A stretch of DNA of 64,000 nucleotides, from NCBI GenBank assembly GCA_038503035.1, contig JAVSML010000980.1, forward strand, positions 322,225-386,224. Direction: 5' to 3'. Both the position numbers and the translations under genes were made by a program. The notes beneath the pieces were generated by a model. That model did not search any database. It worked only from the letters and a program-made list of their open reading frames with translations, and had not been told where the DNA came from. The DNA is from Crocodylus rhombifer (Eukaryota > Chordata > Crocodylia > Crocodylidae). Every line of letters begins with the position of its first letter. Within the stretch, counting starts at the first letter, position 1. Below, piece by piece: positions 11,002-24,392 of this stretch.

Positions 11002-12869
11002 GTGTGTATCTGGTCTTAAACAACCTTTTTGTATAGAATGGCTTTATGAGCAGTTAAGGGTGAAAACCAACTTTAATGAAAGTCAGTAATAATATTTTAT
11101 CTGGATTCAATAGTCTTGATCTTGGCCTAGGAGAGTAGGAATAGATTTTGTTATTGGAGGAGTTTCTGACTAACCCTGTTTATTATTAAGGTTGTCCAGT
11201 ACTTTCATTATAAGCCTTTGTTTTTTAATTGCTTATGCCTTTGCTAAATTAAAACCATTTATTGTGAAATTTCCAATGATATCTGTTCTAGGCTGACTCT
11301 TTTTTTAATTTGTTTTTGAAAATTTCACTGGAAAATTTTCAGTCATTTCTGAGAACAGGGTTTGCTTTTTTGTTTAGCCCACCACATCTGTTCTGGTGAC
11401 ATGTCTTCTCCCCTTCACCCAATCTTTGAGTTTTAGGTGTCAGCACTTCACATTTGGCAAGGTTTTTGTTTATTTGTTTTTGTTTATTTTGCTACCCCTA
11501 GGAAAATCCATCCAGATTTGGCAAAGCTTTAGAATACTGCAGTCCACATTTGTTTAGTAGAGACTTGCTAGAGCTTAACAACTAGATTCTAGAAAGAGTG
11601 TGTCTCATTGAGCATGCCTGAGCCTCTTACAGCTCCCAGTGCTAACTGGACTATGCAGATGTCATCCCCCACAGAACAAAAGAACAGTCTCTGTCTCATT
11701 AAAGTTAATACTACTTCCACAGCTACACATGTACCAACATGCCTCCCCCCACCATTGAGTGACTGATTATGCTGCAGCCCAAAATTACAGCGGCAACGCT
11801 GGATTTCCTCTCCAATGCACTGATTCTCCGTCAGGGTACTGGGGCATCCTGGGGTGCCACCAGGTCCTTTGAATGGTGCTGTGAACTTGCAGGAGATAAG
11901 CTGATAAGTTAAGTAGAGAATCACAGGCTTCGGCTTCCCCTTCCTGAATGATTCCTTCCTCCTTCCCCCACCCACTGCCGGGGGGGGGGGAGGGGAGGGG
12001 GTTGAAATTCGTGACAGTTAATCAATGCCACTCAATGTTATGGAGGGGTCCCTCTGGTGTAGTGAGAGTGCCCTGAGTCCAAAAAGGTGGATAACCGGTG
12101 CTCTAATCCCTGTTCCCAGTTGGGTTGGGCTCAGCACTGGGCAGGGGGAGGGAACAAACATTCAGTCTCTGCTAGCATAGAGTGAAGAAGCAGTTTGATT
12201 TAAGCAGAGGGAACAAAAGCCTGACCAGTTGTCTGTGGGCAGAAAGGGGGACACTGAGATAAAATCTCTTCATATTTGATAAGAGATAAAAGCTCTTCAT
12301 ACTTGACCTGACTGGACAAGGAAAATGGGACCAGGGGCCAGATCAGTGGGATGAGAGTGAGAACAAGACGGATCTGACAAGGAGCTTGAAATGTAGGGCA
12401 GGGAAATAATGCAGTGTAGCCTGGTAAGGAGACTAACCTTGTAGGGGGCCAGGAGTGGAAACAGATTGGATGAGGTATTGAGAGAGGCAGACTAGATGCT
12501 AGAGTTGTGGGGGCAGTGAGGGAAAGAGATAAGGACCAAAGGGGTGGAGTAGAAGTGTGACTGGATGATCAAAGTCTGGGACAAGGTGTGGGGAGGAGGG
12601 CAAGATTGATGCCGAGACATCAAGTCCATTGGTGGAGACTGGGACTCGTTGGAAGGAGAGAAACCTGAATAATAGACCCTTAAGATTAGCTAGGCAAGGA
12701 GACTGAGACTGTGCTGAGGAGCCAGGGGTGAGGAAGTGGCAGGTTAGAAGCAGTGAGGTAAAATGGGTCAAGGGAGTCTGTGCTAGAAAGACTTTCCTCT
12801 GAGCTTGGAATGGAACCCAATGTCATTGGAATGTCATTGATGCCAGCAAATATCTGTGGAAGCTATTAG

Positions 12870-15500
12870 AAAAATGACCAAATGCATGGAACATGCACTT
12901 ACGATCACCAACACCCTGTTCTGCCAGAAAAACAGGTACAAGACATCATGGCAGTCCCCATGATTTCAGCATTAACACTTGATTGGCTACATCATCATTC
13001 GTGCCTGGGATTGCAAAGATTTCTGCATCAGTTGAGGTAATGCTTGTAGCTGATGATTGCTGGACTGATCACGCACTCATCTGCTTGATTATGTCACTCA
13101 AACTGCCTCCCATACAACGACTGCAGCACAAGCAATATCAACGGAAGTTCAGTGTTGAAAGGCTTAAGGACCCAATTGAGTGAGAGCTTTTCCACCAGTG
13201 CCTCAATGAAAAACCAGTGAATTCCATTCAACAACAATGGGAGAATGTTGGCAGCACTTTGGGTGCCTTAAAGTCCACTGTCATCACCTGCAAAGAGACA
13301 CTTTGGTTCTCTACCAGGAAACACCAAGATTGTTTGATGAACATGACTGGGAGATCCAAGAGTTGATCAGCTGCAGGCTTCATGCTTTTTGTGCTTGGCA
13401 GAATGCCACCAGTTCCAAGCAAAAGCAATTGAATCATCAAGAGACAGAGAATAAGGCAAAGACCCAAAAGAGAGCCTGCAATATGAAGAGCAGACAGTGA
13501 GAAGACAAGGCAAAGAAGATTCAACAACTTGCTGATGTCCATGATATGCATGATTTCTTTAGTGCCACCAAATCCATATGTGGTCAACCCCCTTGAAACC
13601 TAAGAAGACCTGATCAAGATCTGTTGAAAGGAGCATGTTGAAGATATTTTCACTCAAGACTCTGTTGTTGATGAGTATTCTCAATTCCATCCTGTAACAC
13701 CCAGTCAGAGACTATTTTGGAATCTCTCCAACCCTTGATGAGGTGAGGAAAGCCATCAAGCAGATGAAGAATGACGTGGCATCTGGCGTAGATGGAATTC
13801 CTGCTGAAATCTTCAAGCAGGGGGGAGAGGAACTTGCATCACAGATCCGTGCCCTCATTTTAAGGATCTAGAATGATGAAGAAATCCCAGATAATCTCAG
13901 GAACACCATGATTGTGACAGGATTCAAGAAAGGATTCAGGTTTGACTGTGAATTACACAGGGATTGTCTGTCTGTCTGTCTGTCATTGCAGGAACCCTCC
14001 TGCAGTCTCCTTTTATTTGCTGAAGAGCTTCTCCTGGAACCTCAGTGTGGGTTAGGGCATCAGAGGCACAACTGACAGAATATTCACAGCTTGCCAGCTG
14101 CAGGAGAAATGCTGGGTACAACATAAACCTCTCTATATGGCCTTCTTTGACTTCACGGAACTCTTCAACTTTGTCAGCCGGGAAGTGCTGTGGAGGATCC
14201 TTCTGAGGTATGAATGTCCCCCAAAATGTGTTACCATTTGTTACTTGCTCTCTGACTATGCTAGCAGTGGTTCTCAGTAATGGATCTATCACAAATCTTT
14301 TTGAAGTTAGAACTGACGTTAAACACCGCTGCATCATTGCTCTAACACTCTTCTCAATATTCTTTACTGTGATGCTACATATAACCAACAAACTTCCAGT
14401 AAGAGTGGAGCTAAATTAGCAAATGGAAGGTAAACTGTTTAATCTCAGCCAAGTCTGAGCCAAAACCAAGACCAACCCGACCTCAATCATTGAGCTCCAG
14501 TACACTAGTGATGCTGTAGCATATGTGCTCACAGAAGGAGATCTTTAGGCAACTATTGGCATCTTTACCAAGGCATACAAGAAAATGGGACTGGTGCTTA
14601 ATATTCAGAAGACTGAGGTCCTCCACCAGCAGACTCCTAATGAGCAGTCCCTAGCTTCAGTAATTCAGATTCATGGTGGTATTCGGGACAAGGTTGAGTA
14701 TTTCCTGTACCTTGGAAGCCATCTCTTGCAGAATGCTGACGTTGATGAAGAAATCCAGCATCACTTCAGATGTGCAAGTCCAGCCTTCAGATGCCAGAAG
14801 AAATGGGTGTTTAAAGATCACAATATCAGATTCAAAAACAAGCTCATGGTTTATCAAGTAGTTGTGATCTCTCCCTTACTGTACAGAGCTAATGTGGACA
14901 ATGGACAAGAGATGCCTCAGGTTGGTGGAGAAGTACCATCAACGATACCTGTGGAAGAGCCTTTGAATCCGGTGGGAAGACAGATGTACCAACATTAGCA
15001 TAATGTTGCAAACAAATGCTACAAGTGTCGAGGCAATGATCATCTGACATCAGCTTCTCTGGGCTTTATGCCTCATCTAGATATCTGACTCCAGACTTCC
15101 AAAGCAAGTTTTATTTTCCAAGCTTAATCAAGGTGGAAGTTCAAGAGGAGGGCAGAGAAAGTGCTTCAAGGACATCCTCAAGGCTAACTTGAAAAAAATA
15201 CAACATCACCATCAAGTGTTGGGAGACTATCATTCAGGGCTGCCCCAAATGGAAGAAGAGTCTGTTGCAAGAATTTCAGTACTTTGAAGCCTTGCAACAA
15301 CAGAAGAAGGAAGAGTTGGAGTGGCAGAAATTGTGCATCATGGACCAACCTAGAATCCAGAATCACCTGTGGAAATGTGTCTGAGTTTCAGTAGAACCTG
15401 TGAATCCTGGATTGGCATTGTCAGCCTTCTTCAGACCCACAAATAAGACATGGAAGACAATCATCCTTGACTGCGAAGGATTGCCAATGATGATGACTAT
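12870..15500 (+). pseudogene. Degraded non-LTR retrotransposon (endonuclease C-terminus plus reverse transcriptase)
   Basis: Three plus-strand frames together show the remains of an endonuclease-reverse transcriptase protein. Near 12895-13090 are endonuclease C-terminal segments ending in CWTDHALIC, containing the late Asp-His motif. Near 13735-13850 is the start of the reverse transcriptase (PTLDEVRKAIKQ, SGVDGIPAEIF). Near 14585-14880 are C-terminal palm and thumb segments (GLVLNIQKTEVL, FLYLGSHL, YQVVVISPLLY). Many stops and frameshifts separate these parts, and the catalytic Asp-Asp region could not be read intact. The 3' part ends in a TGATGATGAC-like tail near 15498. The layout suggests an RTE-like family; the clade is not assigned. 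It is inactive. Confidence 0.75.
13965..13984. repeat. (CTGT)n microsatellite inside the LINE relic
   Basis: About five TGTC/CTGT units interrupt the reverse transcriptase reading frame of the LINE, at a point where the ancestral sequence should still be coding. The expansion arose after insertion. Confidence 0.85.
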
Positions 15501-17761
15501 ATACAGTACACAGCATGAGGGATGGAGCGCACTTTCTCCTCATTGTTTTAATACATAGCCCAGCATCTTGTTTATTACACATTATTCAAACCCAGCTGTG
15601 GAGACAAAATTACTAATTTTTTCATAGCCTCTTCGGTGACATTCAGCAATATTAATTGATTTATCTTCATAGCCTTCCAGTGACATACATTTGACTAGTG
15701 TTATCCCCATTTATCCCCAGGTAGAGAACTCTGGCACAGAGATTAAAGGCTGAAGTTTCCATCAATTTTATACGCTTAACTTAAAATGTCTAGGACTTGA
15801 TTTTTCAGAGCATTGTATATAACATTTTATTCGTTGAAAACAGAGTCTCCATTGACTGTGGTTGCAGTTGTGTGTCATTAGTGCTTCCTTGGATCAAACA
15901 TCAAGAAAATGAGAAACACTCTGACCATCTATGAAATGGCCATGAGATTTTTCTGTCTGCATGCAGTCCCTTGCCTTATATCCTACATGCATTATATCCT
16001 ACGTGCTGACCCTGTGCACTTGCCCTGGTCATTGACCAGCCCTGGGCACTGACCATATCCGACCCATAGGGCAAAGTCATCCAGGTGTGGAAATCTAGTT
16101 TTCTCATGTATGATGTAATTTCCAAATTTCACTATATGTTTTTTTTTAAAAAATGTATAGACTATATACAAGAAAATAAGGCAATATAAGTTTCCAACTT
16201 ATGATGCATTCCCTCTTTGGGAAGATATAGCTGCTCCAAGCAGAAATTATTGACATAGGTCAATTAGACTGCTGTAGTACAGAAAGGTAGAAAAATCAAA
16301 CTGTGAATTGTGAGAGCTGTATCTTTTCTTAGTGAACACAGTCATTTTCCTTCTGTCATTTAGTCTAATCATATCAGAACCTTAAACCAGTGCTTCCAAT
16401 CCTTAACATTCAATGAGTGAATAACCGTTAAGCATAATAACTTTTGAGTGCTTTTTATTGTTTGTAGTTTAAAAAGTCATACTTTTCACTTCCTGACAAT
16501 CGAGAAAGTGCATGTTAAACTTTTTAAAACTGAAACTGAGTTTCTTATTTTTGACTTCTGGAGCTGGGGCTATTGGGAAGAAACACCAGATATAATGAGA
16601 CTTGCAATATCAGTACAATTCGTAGTTTCTAAGTGCTTTTCTCAGTGTTTTCTGGTAACAAGCCTCCAGATATGCTGTCAAGCTGACTGTAGTTTTAGAG
16701 ATGAAGCACCTAAATCCTTCTGGATTGGCTCTGAGGCATCAAGGTGAGCCATCTATAAATAGATTTCCACTTGAAGGAAGTTGAGCTAGCTACTCTTTTT
16801 AAGTTGGAGAGAAATATTATCTGATCTTGGTATAGGATGCAACTTTTGCTTTCCCAATTTCAGACCCAAAGATTTAGAATATGTTAGATGATTTTGAAAT
16901 ATCCTGGGACAGTTGCCTGGTTTCAGACTAGCATTGAGATCTGTATGTTAATGGAGAAAAAGCACTCTTGCCATGGACATTAATATCTAACAGAAAGAAT
17001 GCCGTGATGGTGCTGGTTTTAAGCTGGATATATATTAGAGCTTCCTAACAATAAAACTTCAGACTACAGAAATATTGTCCTAGGAGAACTGAGAGTCCCT
17101 TCACTAGAAGCTTCCAAGACAAGAACAGAGTCCTAAAAATTTGTTGTTAAAAGCAATGCTACATTTGTCTAGTTGCCACTGCCCCCTAATTCACCTTTAC
17201 CATGTGTGATATTGTTATCTAAGTTGGTTTTAAAGTTAAGGCTATTTTTATTGCATCCACATACTGTTTAAAGTTCATGTTTATGGTGGATGAGCTCTGT
17301 ATCAGCAGATTAAAATCCTGAAACTTGTCAGTTCTGGAGAGCCCATTTTCTAGTCAGTTTTATAGTTCTTAGTGTATAGGCATCCAAACAAGTCACTGGG
17401 AGGAAACTAGTATATGAACTTATAGCATGTCAGTTCTTCTGTGGAAACTGCCCTGATACCCACTCTTAACACCATGGTAAATGCAAGAATTTATCATCAC
17501 ACTCGTATCCCACATTTGCTGCAGGGTCAGAGCCTGCTCATGGGCAGTAAACTGGCTTACCTCATGATAACTTGATTATGTGGCTACCTTTCCTATTTTG
17601 AATATTGAATGTTTTGCTAGTTCAAAGCCATTTATCATCTTATTCATACAAATAAAGGGACATATTAGCAAGAGTAGGGAATAAAGCCTGAGTATTCTTT
17701 TTATTTTTTTTAGGCATAGTTGTGTAATTAACTTACGAATTTGCCTACCTTTTGTTAATAG

Positions 17762-17891
17762 AATTGACCGGAAGATGTCAAGTGCTCATACAAACTATAA
17801 ATTGGATGAAGCCCAAGCTATAATGAATGAACTCCGAAGCATAAAGAAAGCTATATGTATGGGTGAAAAAGAAAGGCAGGACCTCATGCAG
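17762..17891 (+). CDS. WWC3: WWC3 exon C (43 codons plus split codon)
   Basis: The 130-bp exon lies between acceptor TTAATAG at 17755-17761 and donor GTAAGA at 17892. Its first base completes the Glu codon of exon B; it ends in phase 0. It encodes [20 protein letters not shown] followed by [14 protein letters not shown] and EKERQDLMQ. The join gives TLQEIDRKMSS, a strongly conserved WWC3 segment. The alternating charged and hydrophobic residues continue the first coiled coil. The frame is open throughout and substitutions relative to remembered WWC3 are conservative. Confidence 0.95.
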
Positions 17892-20800
17892 GTAAGAAAC
17901 TTGCTTCTGGACAAATAGCTGTAGAAAGGTAGGTGTCTTCCTTGATTCCCCTATTTTTTTGTTTGTTTGTTGGCAGCAGAAGAATTTCCATGTTGTTCTG
18001 ATTTAGTTTGCCAATGTCAGACACAGTAGACCTTCTCTGAAACTTTCCTGTTTCGCTTTACCTTTTTAAGTCAGATTGATCCATCTTCTGTTTTATCGTA
18101 GCAGCTAGAGGTGCCATGCTGGTTCTATGTTGTACTAGTTTATGTAGCTGGAATGTAATCTGATAACGATGGCTTATTCCCGTGTCACAGATTCCTCCAG
18201 GGAAGTGCTTTCTCCACACCTCTGGCTTTGTCTGGTTTCTCTGAGTACCCCTGAATCCAGGCCAGGCACAGCTTCTAGAGTAGGGGAGAGCCCCAAGTCC
18301 TTCCAAATCGGAGATCCTGGCCATTTGGTTGCTGACCCTCCCCAGCTGTCTTGCAAGCCTTTCTCAGAGAACTACCTTCTAGTTTACTCCTTGGAGAGGG
18401 ACTTTACCTTTTCAATAGGGAAAGGAGTACACTTCAAGTTTTAAGCATCAAAGCAGCCAGATTCTCTTCAGTAGTTGAGGCATAGGTCACCCAACAAGAA
18501 AACCCCCTGTTCCCTTAAAAGGGTTAAGCAGTGCCCCCAACCCCAGTCCAGTGCACAGAACCCTAAATACCTCAAGGATAACTTAACTGTTCCTTCCCCA
18601 GTCCACACAGCCCAAAGTATACCGAAGTAGCCTGCCATCCCCTTGCTTTAGACTGTCTAGCTCACAGGCCAGCACCTGCTTTTTATGTGAGATGCTTATC
18701 TCGATCTCCTTACCTTAATGCCCATAGAGTGTTTCCTTCTAGGAATGAGTATCAAGCCCACCTGAAACTTCAGCAGTTCCTATTCAGAGCTATTCAGTTC
18801 TTTGCTGAAGGCCCCTCTTTTCACCTCTGGCAACTCTGGTACCCAACAAGGATTCCATTGATCTTTCTTTCCCCATGTACGAGCTAGTCCGGGAAACCTG
18901 AAGCATTCAAAATTATTGCAGCATGAACACATTTAAACCATAAATATTACAGCAAGAAATGTAGTCTGTCACAGCCTCCCTTGTTAAAATGGGACAGACT
19001 GGGGCTCCACTTGAGCTTAACTGCCTGAGTTTTTATCCAGCTTCTTGAGTGTGTTTTACAGCCTGCCCTGCATTCTGTGCTGCTGTGGCTATTACTATTG
19101 GTTCTTGGGCTAGTTAGTTCACAGCTGGCACAGGGATGCCTGCATGAGCGTCAGTCACAGCAGTGACTGAAGCATAGACTTAAATTTGTGTAAACCTGGA
19201 GAAATGACAAGGCTGTCTGTTAAATTAGTGTTAGAACCGTCAGAGGTAAAAAACAGTGTCTTGGTTGTCTAACAGTTAGGAGCTAATAAATTAAAATGAT
19301 TTTTCCAATGTGTTTTTTCTGTCTGTCAGAAGTAGCCTCATGGTGGTGTTCTGCTAACTCTTTTGTTAAATATTGTGGGTAGTTTGTAATTTACATTATC
19401 ATGCATTCCCATAGTTATACAGTTATTCAGTCTCTGAAGTATTACCCAAAGGTCGGTTGATGGACTACAAAACCTTGTTCAGCTAGAAAGAACAGTGGAG
19501 TCACTATTAAAACTTTCAGTCCTGGCAACTTTCAACATATTTGGTATTTTGTGTTTGCCAGTTTTTAAAATGGACCTTCCGCAGGCCTTGGCTAGTTAAA
19601 AAAATTATTAAGGCAGTTCTTCCTGGATGCATTGATGCACATTTTGGGAAACTAAATGGTAATCTACAAACTTATGTGTGAAAATGGTCTTGGATAATTT
19701 CAACTACTGAAGTTGTTTTAACCTAATTCTACCAACTAGAATTTTTTTATTTTCAGTCTAAACCTAGCAACACTATGTCCAGCTGAAGACTTTTAAAGTC
19801 TTTAGAATTCCATATTTTAAAGAAGTTTGAAGAACAATAGTGGTGGCCCCAAAGGGGTATTTCCAGAAATGTAGTCTGTGCAGGATCAAGCACCATGGAC
19901 TGTAATGACTCATTTGGCAAGCCTGGAATAGAAAACACACAAAATGAATGAGAGATTTAGAGAGATACTTGTCCTTTTTTCTTGCGGGTCTGTGATGGAC
20001 AGGAATTTATATTGTTACAGTTTTATATTATTGCCAGTTTGTTTTTTTCATTTCATAGTATTTAATGTTAATGTATTCTACATTTATTTGTTATGCCATC
20101 CATCTTTCTATATACCTTCACAATTCCAACGAAAATCCAAAGGATTTTCATCCTTTAACTGGTAGATATATTCTATACATTTCCAGCAGTTTAGTTACAA
20201 ATCCTTCTTTCTGTTTTTTTTTCCTGATGCTTCTTGTATCATCTCTATTCACTTAACATAGAGCCAGTATAAAGTCTATTTAAATGTTTCCCTAAATAGG
20301 TCAGAGTTTGATTGTGTTTACGGACCTAGGAGTTGTAGAGTCGGCTTGACCATGCAACCGTTAAAATTTAAAATTACTGCTAACAGGACAAGAGAAAAAA
20401 AATATTTGTTTGTGTTACTGGAAACCATTTTTAGAAAAACTGCAATTTAGAGGTTTTGGAAATATTGTGTAAACACTTGGCAGATCATTCCAAAAAAAGG
20501 AAGGGAAATTTTGTACTGTTGCTTTAATCTAAATCTGTCTGGCGTAGGCAGTAGACCTAAACATAGAGGTGACTCAGTCTTGTGTAGGTGCTTGGAAAAA
20601 TTGTAGCTTTTGTAGAATATGGTAATTGGATCAAGATATACGTGGGAGATGAGTTTGAGGAAGGAAGAAGTGGTCAGGATTAAACTGGGTGCTGTGGTTA
20701 CAAAAAATGCCAAATATATGGTGTCACTGCTCCAGCAAGATACTTGAATGTTCATATAAGTTTGAGTAATCAAGGTGTGTGGTTAGGCTGCTGAGAATGC

Positions 20801-21252
20801 ACAAGCTTTTTCCCCTTTTCCTGATTTTAATATCTGTTCCTGCACGTGTATTAATATTATTGTCATCTTTGGGAGCAAGAAAGCGTTTGCTTAATGTAGG
20901 TGGGGGATCTATTAAGCAATTTTGTGGAAGCTCTGTTTTGCATCTGTCCTAAAATGTATAATTTTTATGTGATTGACTCATACCAAATAGATACACACTC
21001 CCAAGGTAAAGCTAAGAGTAGATTAGCAATAAAGCGTCAGAATTAATTTCTTTGGCTTTCAGTTCCTCGGCAATTTGTGATTTCAGATTTAACCTCAGAA
21101 ATGATTTTTTGTAATTTATCTAGGATTCATTTAGGACTACCTGGCCTTACACCAACCAGGGGATTGTGTGGATACAGGTGCACAGTGAATCGTCTGTTGT
21201 GAAGCTCTTGATACTTCCTAAAATATTTTTAGTAAGCAGTTCAACCAGTTAG

Positions 21253-22075
21253 TAGGAGTGCACTGATAGAGGTTTTTGAGGCCAATAGTGATAGCCAATA
21301 TTTAAGGAGGTATATGAATTGGTACCAATTTGATTTCCGATACAGGTATCTCTAGCTGTAGTTCAGTGTGTTGGGTGGGAAGGGGCATGGGGGGGACAGA
21401 TCAATGCCCCCTACGGTGAGGGAGGGTGCAGGGGCAGGTGTTGCCCAGGCAGGGGAGAGGGGGACAGAGCCATGGCTTCTGGGGCAGTTCACGCCACTGC
21501 TTGCAAACTCTGGATTGCATTGGGTGGGCTACAGCCAGGGCTGTGCAGAGCTCTTCTTAGTGGGGGCTGGGCTTGGAGTACATGCTGGTGGTGCTGGAGG
21601 GATGCAGCATCCTCCCAGCGCTGCTGGCACTTGCTCTGAGCCCAGCCCCCACCAAGAAGAGTCCTGTGCAGATCTGGGGGAGACCCCCCTGGGGTGTAAG
21701 CAGCAGTGAGAGGCCACCCCCGCCTCACCCCCCAATGACCTGTGACTTTGACCCATGCCTGCCTTGTCCCTTCCCCCTCCCCCCCCCCCGCCTGGGTCCC
21801 TGCCCCCTCCAACCACTGTGGGGGACATTGATCTGCCTCCCTCCCACACCCCTTACCTCCTCCGTCCCTTTCCACTACACTAGATTTACCAGCTGGAGGC
21901 AGCTCTCTGCTGCTGGCTCTGCTTCTTGCTGCCTGAGTGCTGCACTATGGCTGTGCCCAGCATGGGCATTTATTGGCCAAAATATCGGCCCTATCAGGCT
22001 GATATCCCATATAGCCAGTTTCTTTATATTGGTACTGATCTGATATCGGACTGAAGACGGATTGGTACATGTCTA
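21253..22075. mobile_element. hAT-like element with 8-bp target duplication (GTGCACC family)
   Basis: The left end is TAGGAGTGCACTGATA; the reverse complement of the right end is TAGACATGTACCAATC. The flanking octamers CCAGTTAG (21245-21252) and CCACTTAG (22076-22083) differ at one base, giving a typical hAT target duplication. The interior is GC-rich, with AT-rich subterminal parts containing GCCAATA and GATATCGG-type motifs. The elements at 29569-30851 and 48447-49460 share the ends and the order of G-rich blocks. There is no transposase frame. Confidence 0.75.
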
Positions 22076-23339
22076 CCACTTAGGAGTGCTGAGTAAATGA
22101 TTTTAGGTTTGACTGTTATAGGTAGGACCACTTTTGACTTTATGGAGATCTCACCAAGACTTGCACCATAAACACAGAGCCTGGAGCATTGCCATACATG
22201 GCCACAGACTATGGCTCAGAGTGATACCAGGCACTGATAGCCTTCTTGGCCTGGCCCCTTAGGTCTGTAGGTAGTGCCCAGGAAATAAAGCCAATGTCTA
22301 GACCCCTGTACTCATGTAGGGAGCCAAAAACAGTGAAAGCCCCATGTCTAATCTAGAGACTTGCTAAGAGCAGTTAGGGGTAGAACAGTTCCTAAAGCTT
22401 GTTTTTACACTGCAGCTGTTCCATTCTTAAGTTATGGTAGTTTGGACTTTTGTTGGAACTTTTGCAAATAATATAGTATGAATGAATCATATGTACAAAA
22501 TAGATTATACTTTATTTACATAAAGCTTCACTATTTAATCTTCAATCTCAGCAGTTATACAGATATATGTGGATGGTCACACGGACTTCTGGTGTTCTGA
22601 GTTCAGGTTAGAAATCAGCAGGTTGGATATTGTATTCATGTTATGCATTCCTGAAGCTTGAGGTTGGGATGAAGCTCTGGCCATGATGCAGTTTCCTTAT
22701 TGTCTCAGCTGGGAGACTGATGAAAGTGGGGACTTTCAGTGGATGCCCAGGGAGAGAATTATTTCCAGTTCTTTAAGGGGTAGGTAAAACTCTAGACTTT
22801 TCCATTTACAGTCATCACTAGGATGACTCTCTGGCAGCATACTCTACTGGTGCTAGTTTGTTGACCCATGTGGTGATTTGAGGCTAAGTATGAAGCAAAG
22901 TAGAGAAAAGGCTGGAATGGCTAAAAAGCTTCATAGCGCAGTTGTATTTACTTCTCCTCACAGTGAACCTGGCAGTTATGTAGGCTTCTCTCAGGTTCCA
23001 TGGTTGTTCTTGCTTCACTTGTAAGCAAGAGGGAAATGCCAGCAGTGCTGTTATTTTTCGGCATGTGAACTGCAGTTTGAGAACTGAGAAATATATCATT
23101 TTAGTTCTCTAATTTTTCATGTACAAAAACTAGGTTGTTGTAATCCCTTGAATCATACAGATCCCAAAGGATCAGCAATTTCAAATTAGCGTATTTCATG
23201 TGGAACATCTTGAGACTGTATTCAGAAACCTCATATGAGTAGAGTGATTTTCACTGGCACTAAGTATTTACATTTTAGAATAATACTTTGTTAGGTTGCA
23301 GTCAGTTACCATGATCTTTAAGATCATAGTGAGTTACCT

Positions 23340-23450
23340 CGCTATGGTTTGACCCTCTGCCCCAGCGCAAGATCTTTCCTGCTCGGGGAAGGGGGTCAGA
23401 CTCAATGATATGCTGAGGTCCCTTCCAACCCTAATATTTATGAATCTATT
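23340..23450 (+). mobile_element. CR1 LINE 3'-end fragment
   Basis: The sequence CAGACTCAATGATATGCTGA followed by GGTCCCTTCCAACCC and a TATGAATCTAT tail is the usual CR1 3' untranslated end. Only the last 100 or so bases are present. Confidence 0.75.
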
Positions 23451-24392
23451 AACCTTAATTTTTAATAAAATTTGTTGATAAGTTATCTTTTGGTAATATT
23501 TAGGAAAACTATTTACTTCTAATGTAATCACAGTGAAGGAGGCTGTGGCTTCCCTCATGCATATCAGATTACACAATGTTACTTTTTAGTATGGCAAAGA
23601 TTGCTTGCAGGAGAAGATCTGTAATCTAAGAAACAAATTACAAAATTCAAAACAGATCATTTTAGAGTCTGTAAAATGGATTTTTCTTTTAAACAAAGTC
23701 AACAACCCTAAAACGCCAAAGTTTCAAGTCTGAATGATCACGGCAGTAGCTTTCTTCCATTAATTAACATTTATGAAAGTTAAACCTTTGGCAGATAGCA
23801 TTTTATTTGAACCTTTACTTTCACTATCTGCTCTGTCCACATATTTCACAATGTTGCTTCTTCCTCAGCCTAAATTATGAAACCTTTCTGCATGTATGAA
23901 CTGCGGATAGTGAAGGCCAGGGATTAAACCAGCTGTGATTTAGGTTGAAACAATGGGAAATGTTTTTCAGGTGTGGTAGAGGATTGGCCATCACCATGGA
24001 ATGCAACTCCCTTTGAAAGGTGAAAAGGGGCAAATGAAGCACAGCCTGATCTGCTGTCTCTTTCAGTATGGCTGCTGACAAATTGAAGATCAGAGTTACC
24101 CACATGGAAATTGAAGCTTCCATAGGTTCCCCCCGCCCCCCCAGTATGCAGTCATCTTGGATTTAAGTTGTTTTAATACATGCTTATCTATGCCAAAAGT
24201 TTTCCTTTAATAAAAACTGTCACAGAAAAAAATTACAATCAATTTTACTTTTCACGGATTCCTTCTCCATTAAAGTCCTGTCATGCTTCAGTTAAAAATA
24301 AATCGGCATTAAAAAACAAAAAAGTAGTACAACCAACATTTATATTCTGCTATTACTCACTTTTTTTTTTTTTGCTTAATGTTCTTTTTTAG

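Larger units (their letters stand above)
8312..17761 (+). other. WWC3: WWC3 intron B-C (9,450 bp)
   Basis: The intron contains a CA microsatellite (9682-9717), a hAT-like 3' fragment (about 9719-10271), a short MITE (10795-11001) and a LINE relic (about 12870-15500). Positions 11590-12780 hold moderately GC-rich, purine-biased sequence (12180-12780 is full of GGA/AGG) that looks repeat-derived but was not identified. 8320-9680, 10275-10790 and 15500-17760 show nothing recognisable. Confidence 0.85.
17892..24392 (+). other. WWC3: WWC3 intron C-D (6,501 bp)
   Basis: The intron holds a hAT-like element with a target duplication (21253-22075) and a CR1 tail (23340-23450). Positions 17900-21240, 22085-23330 and 23460-24390 show no recognised repeat or exon. 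An open frame at 18169-18444 and its minus-strand shadows have no recognisable domain. The 3' end has a long T tract and TTTTTTAG acceptor. Confidence 0.85.
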
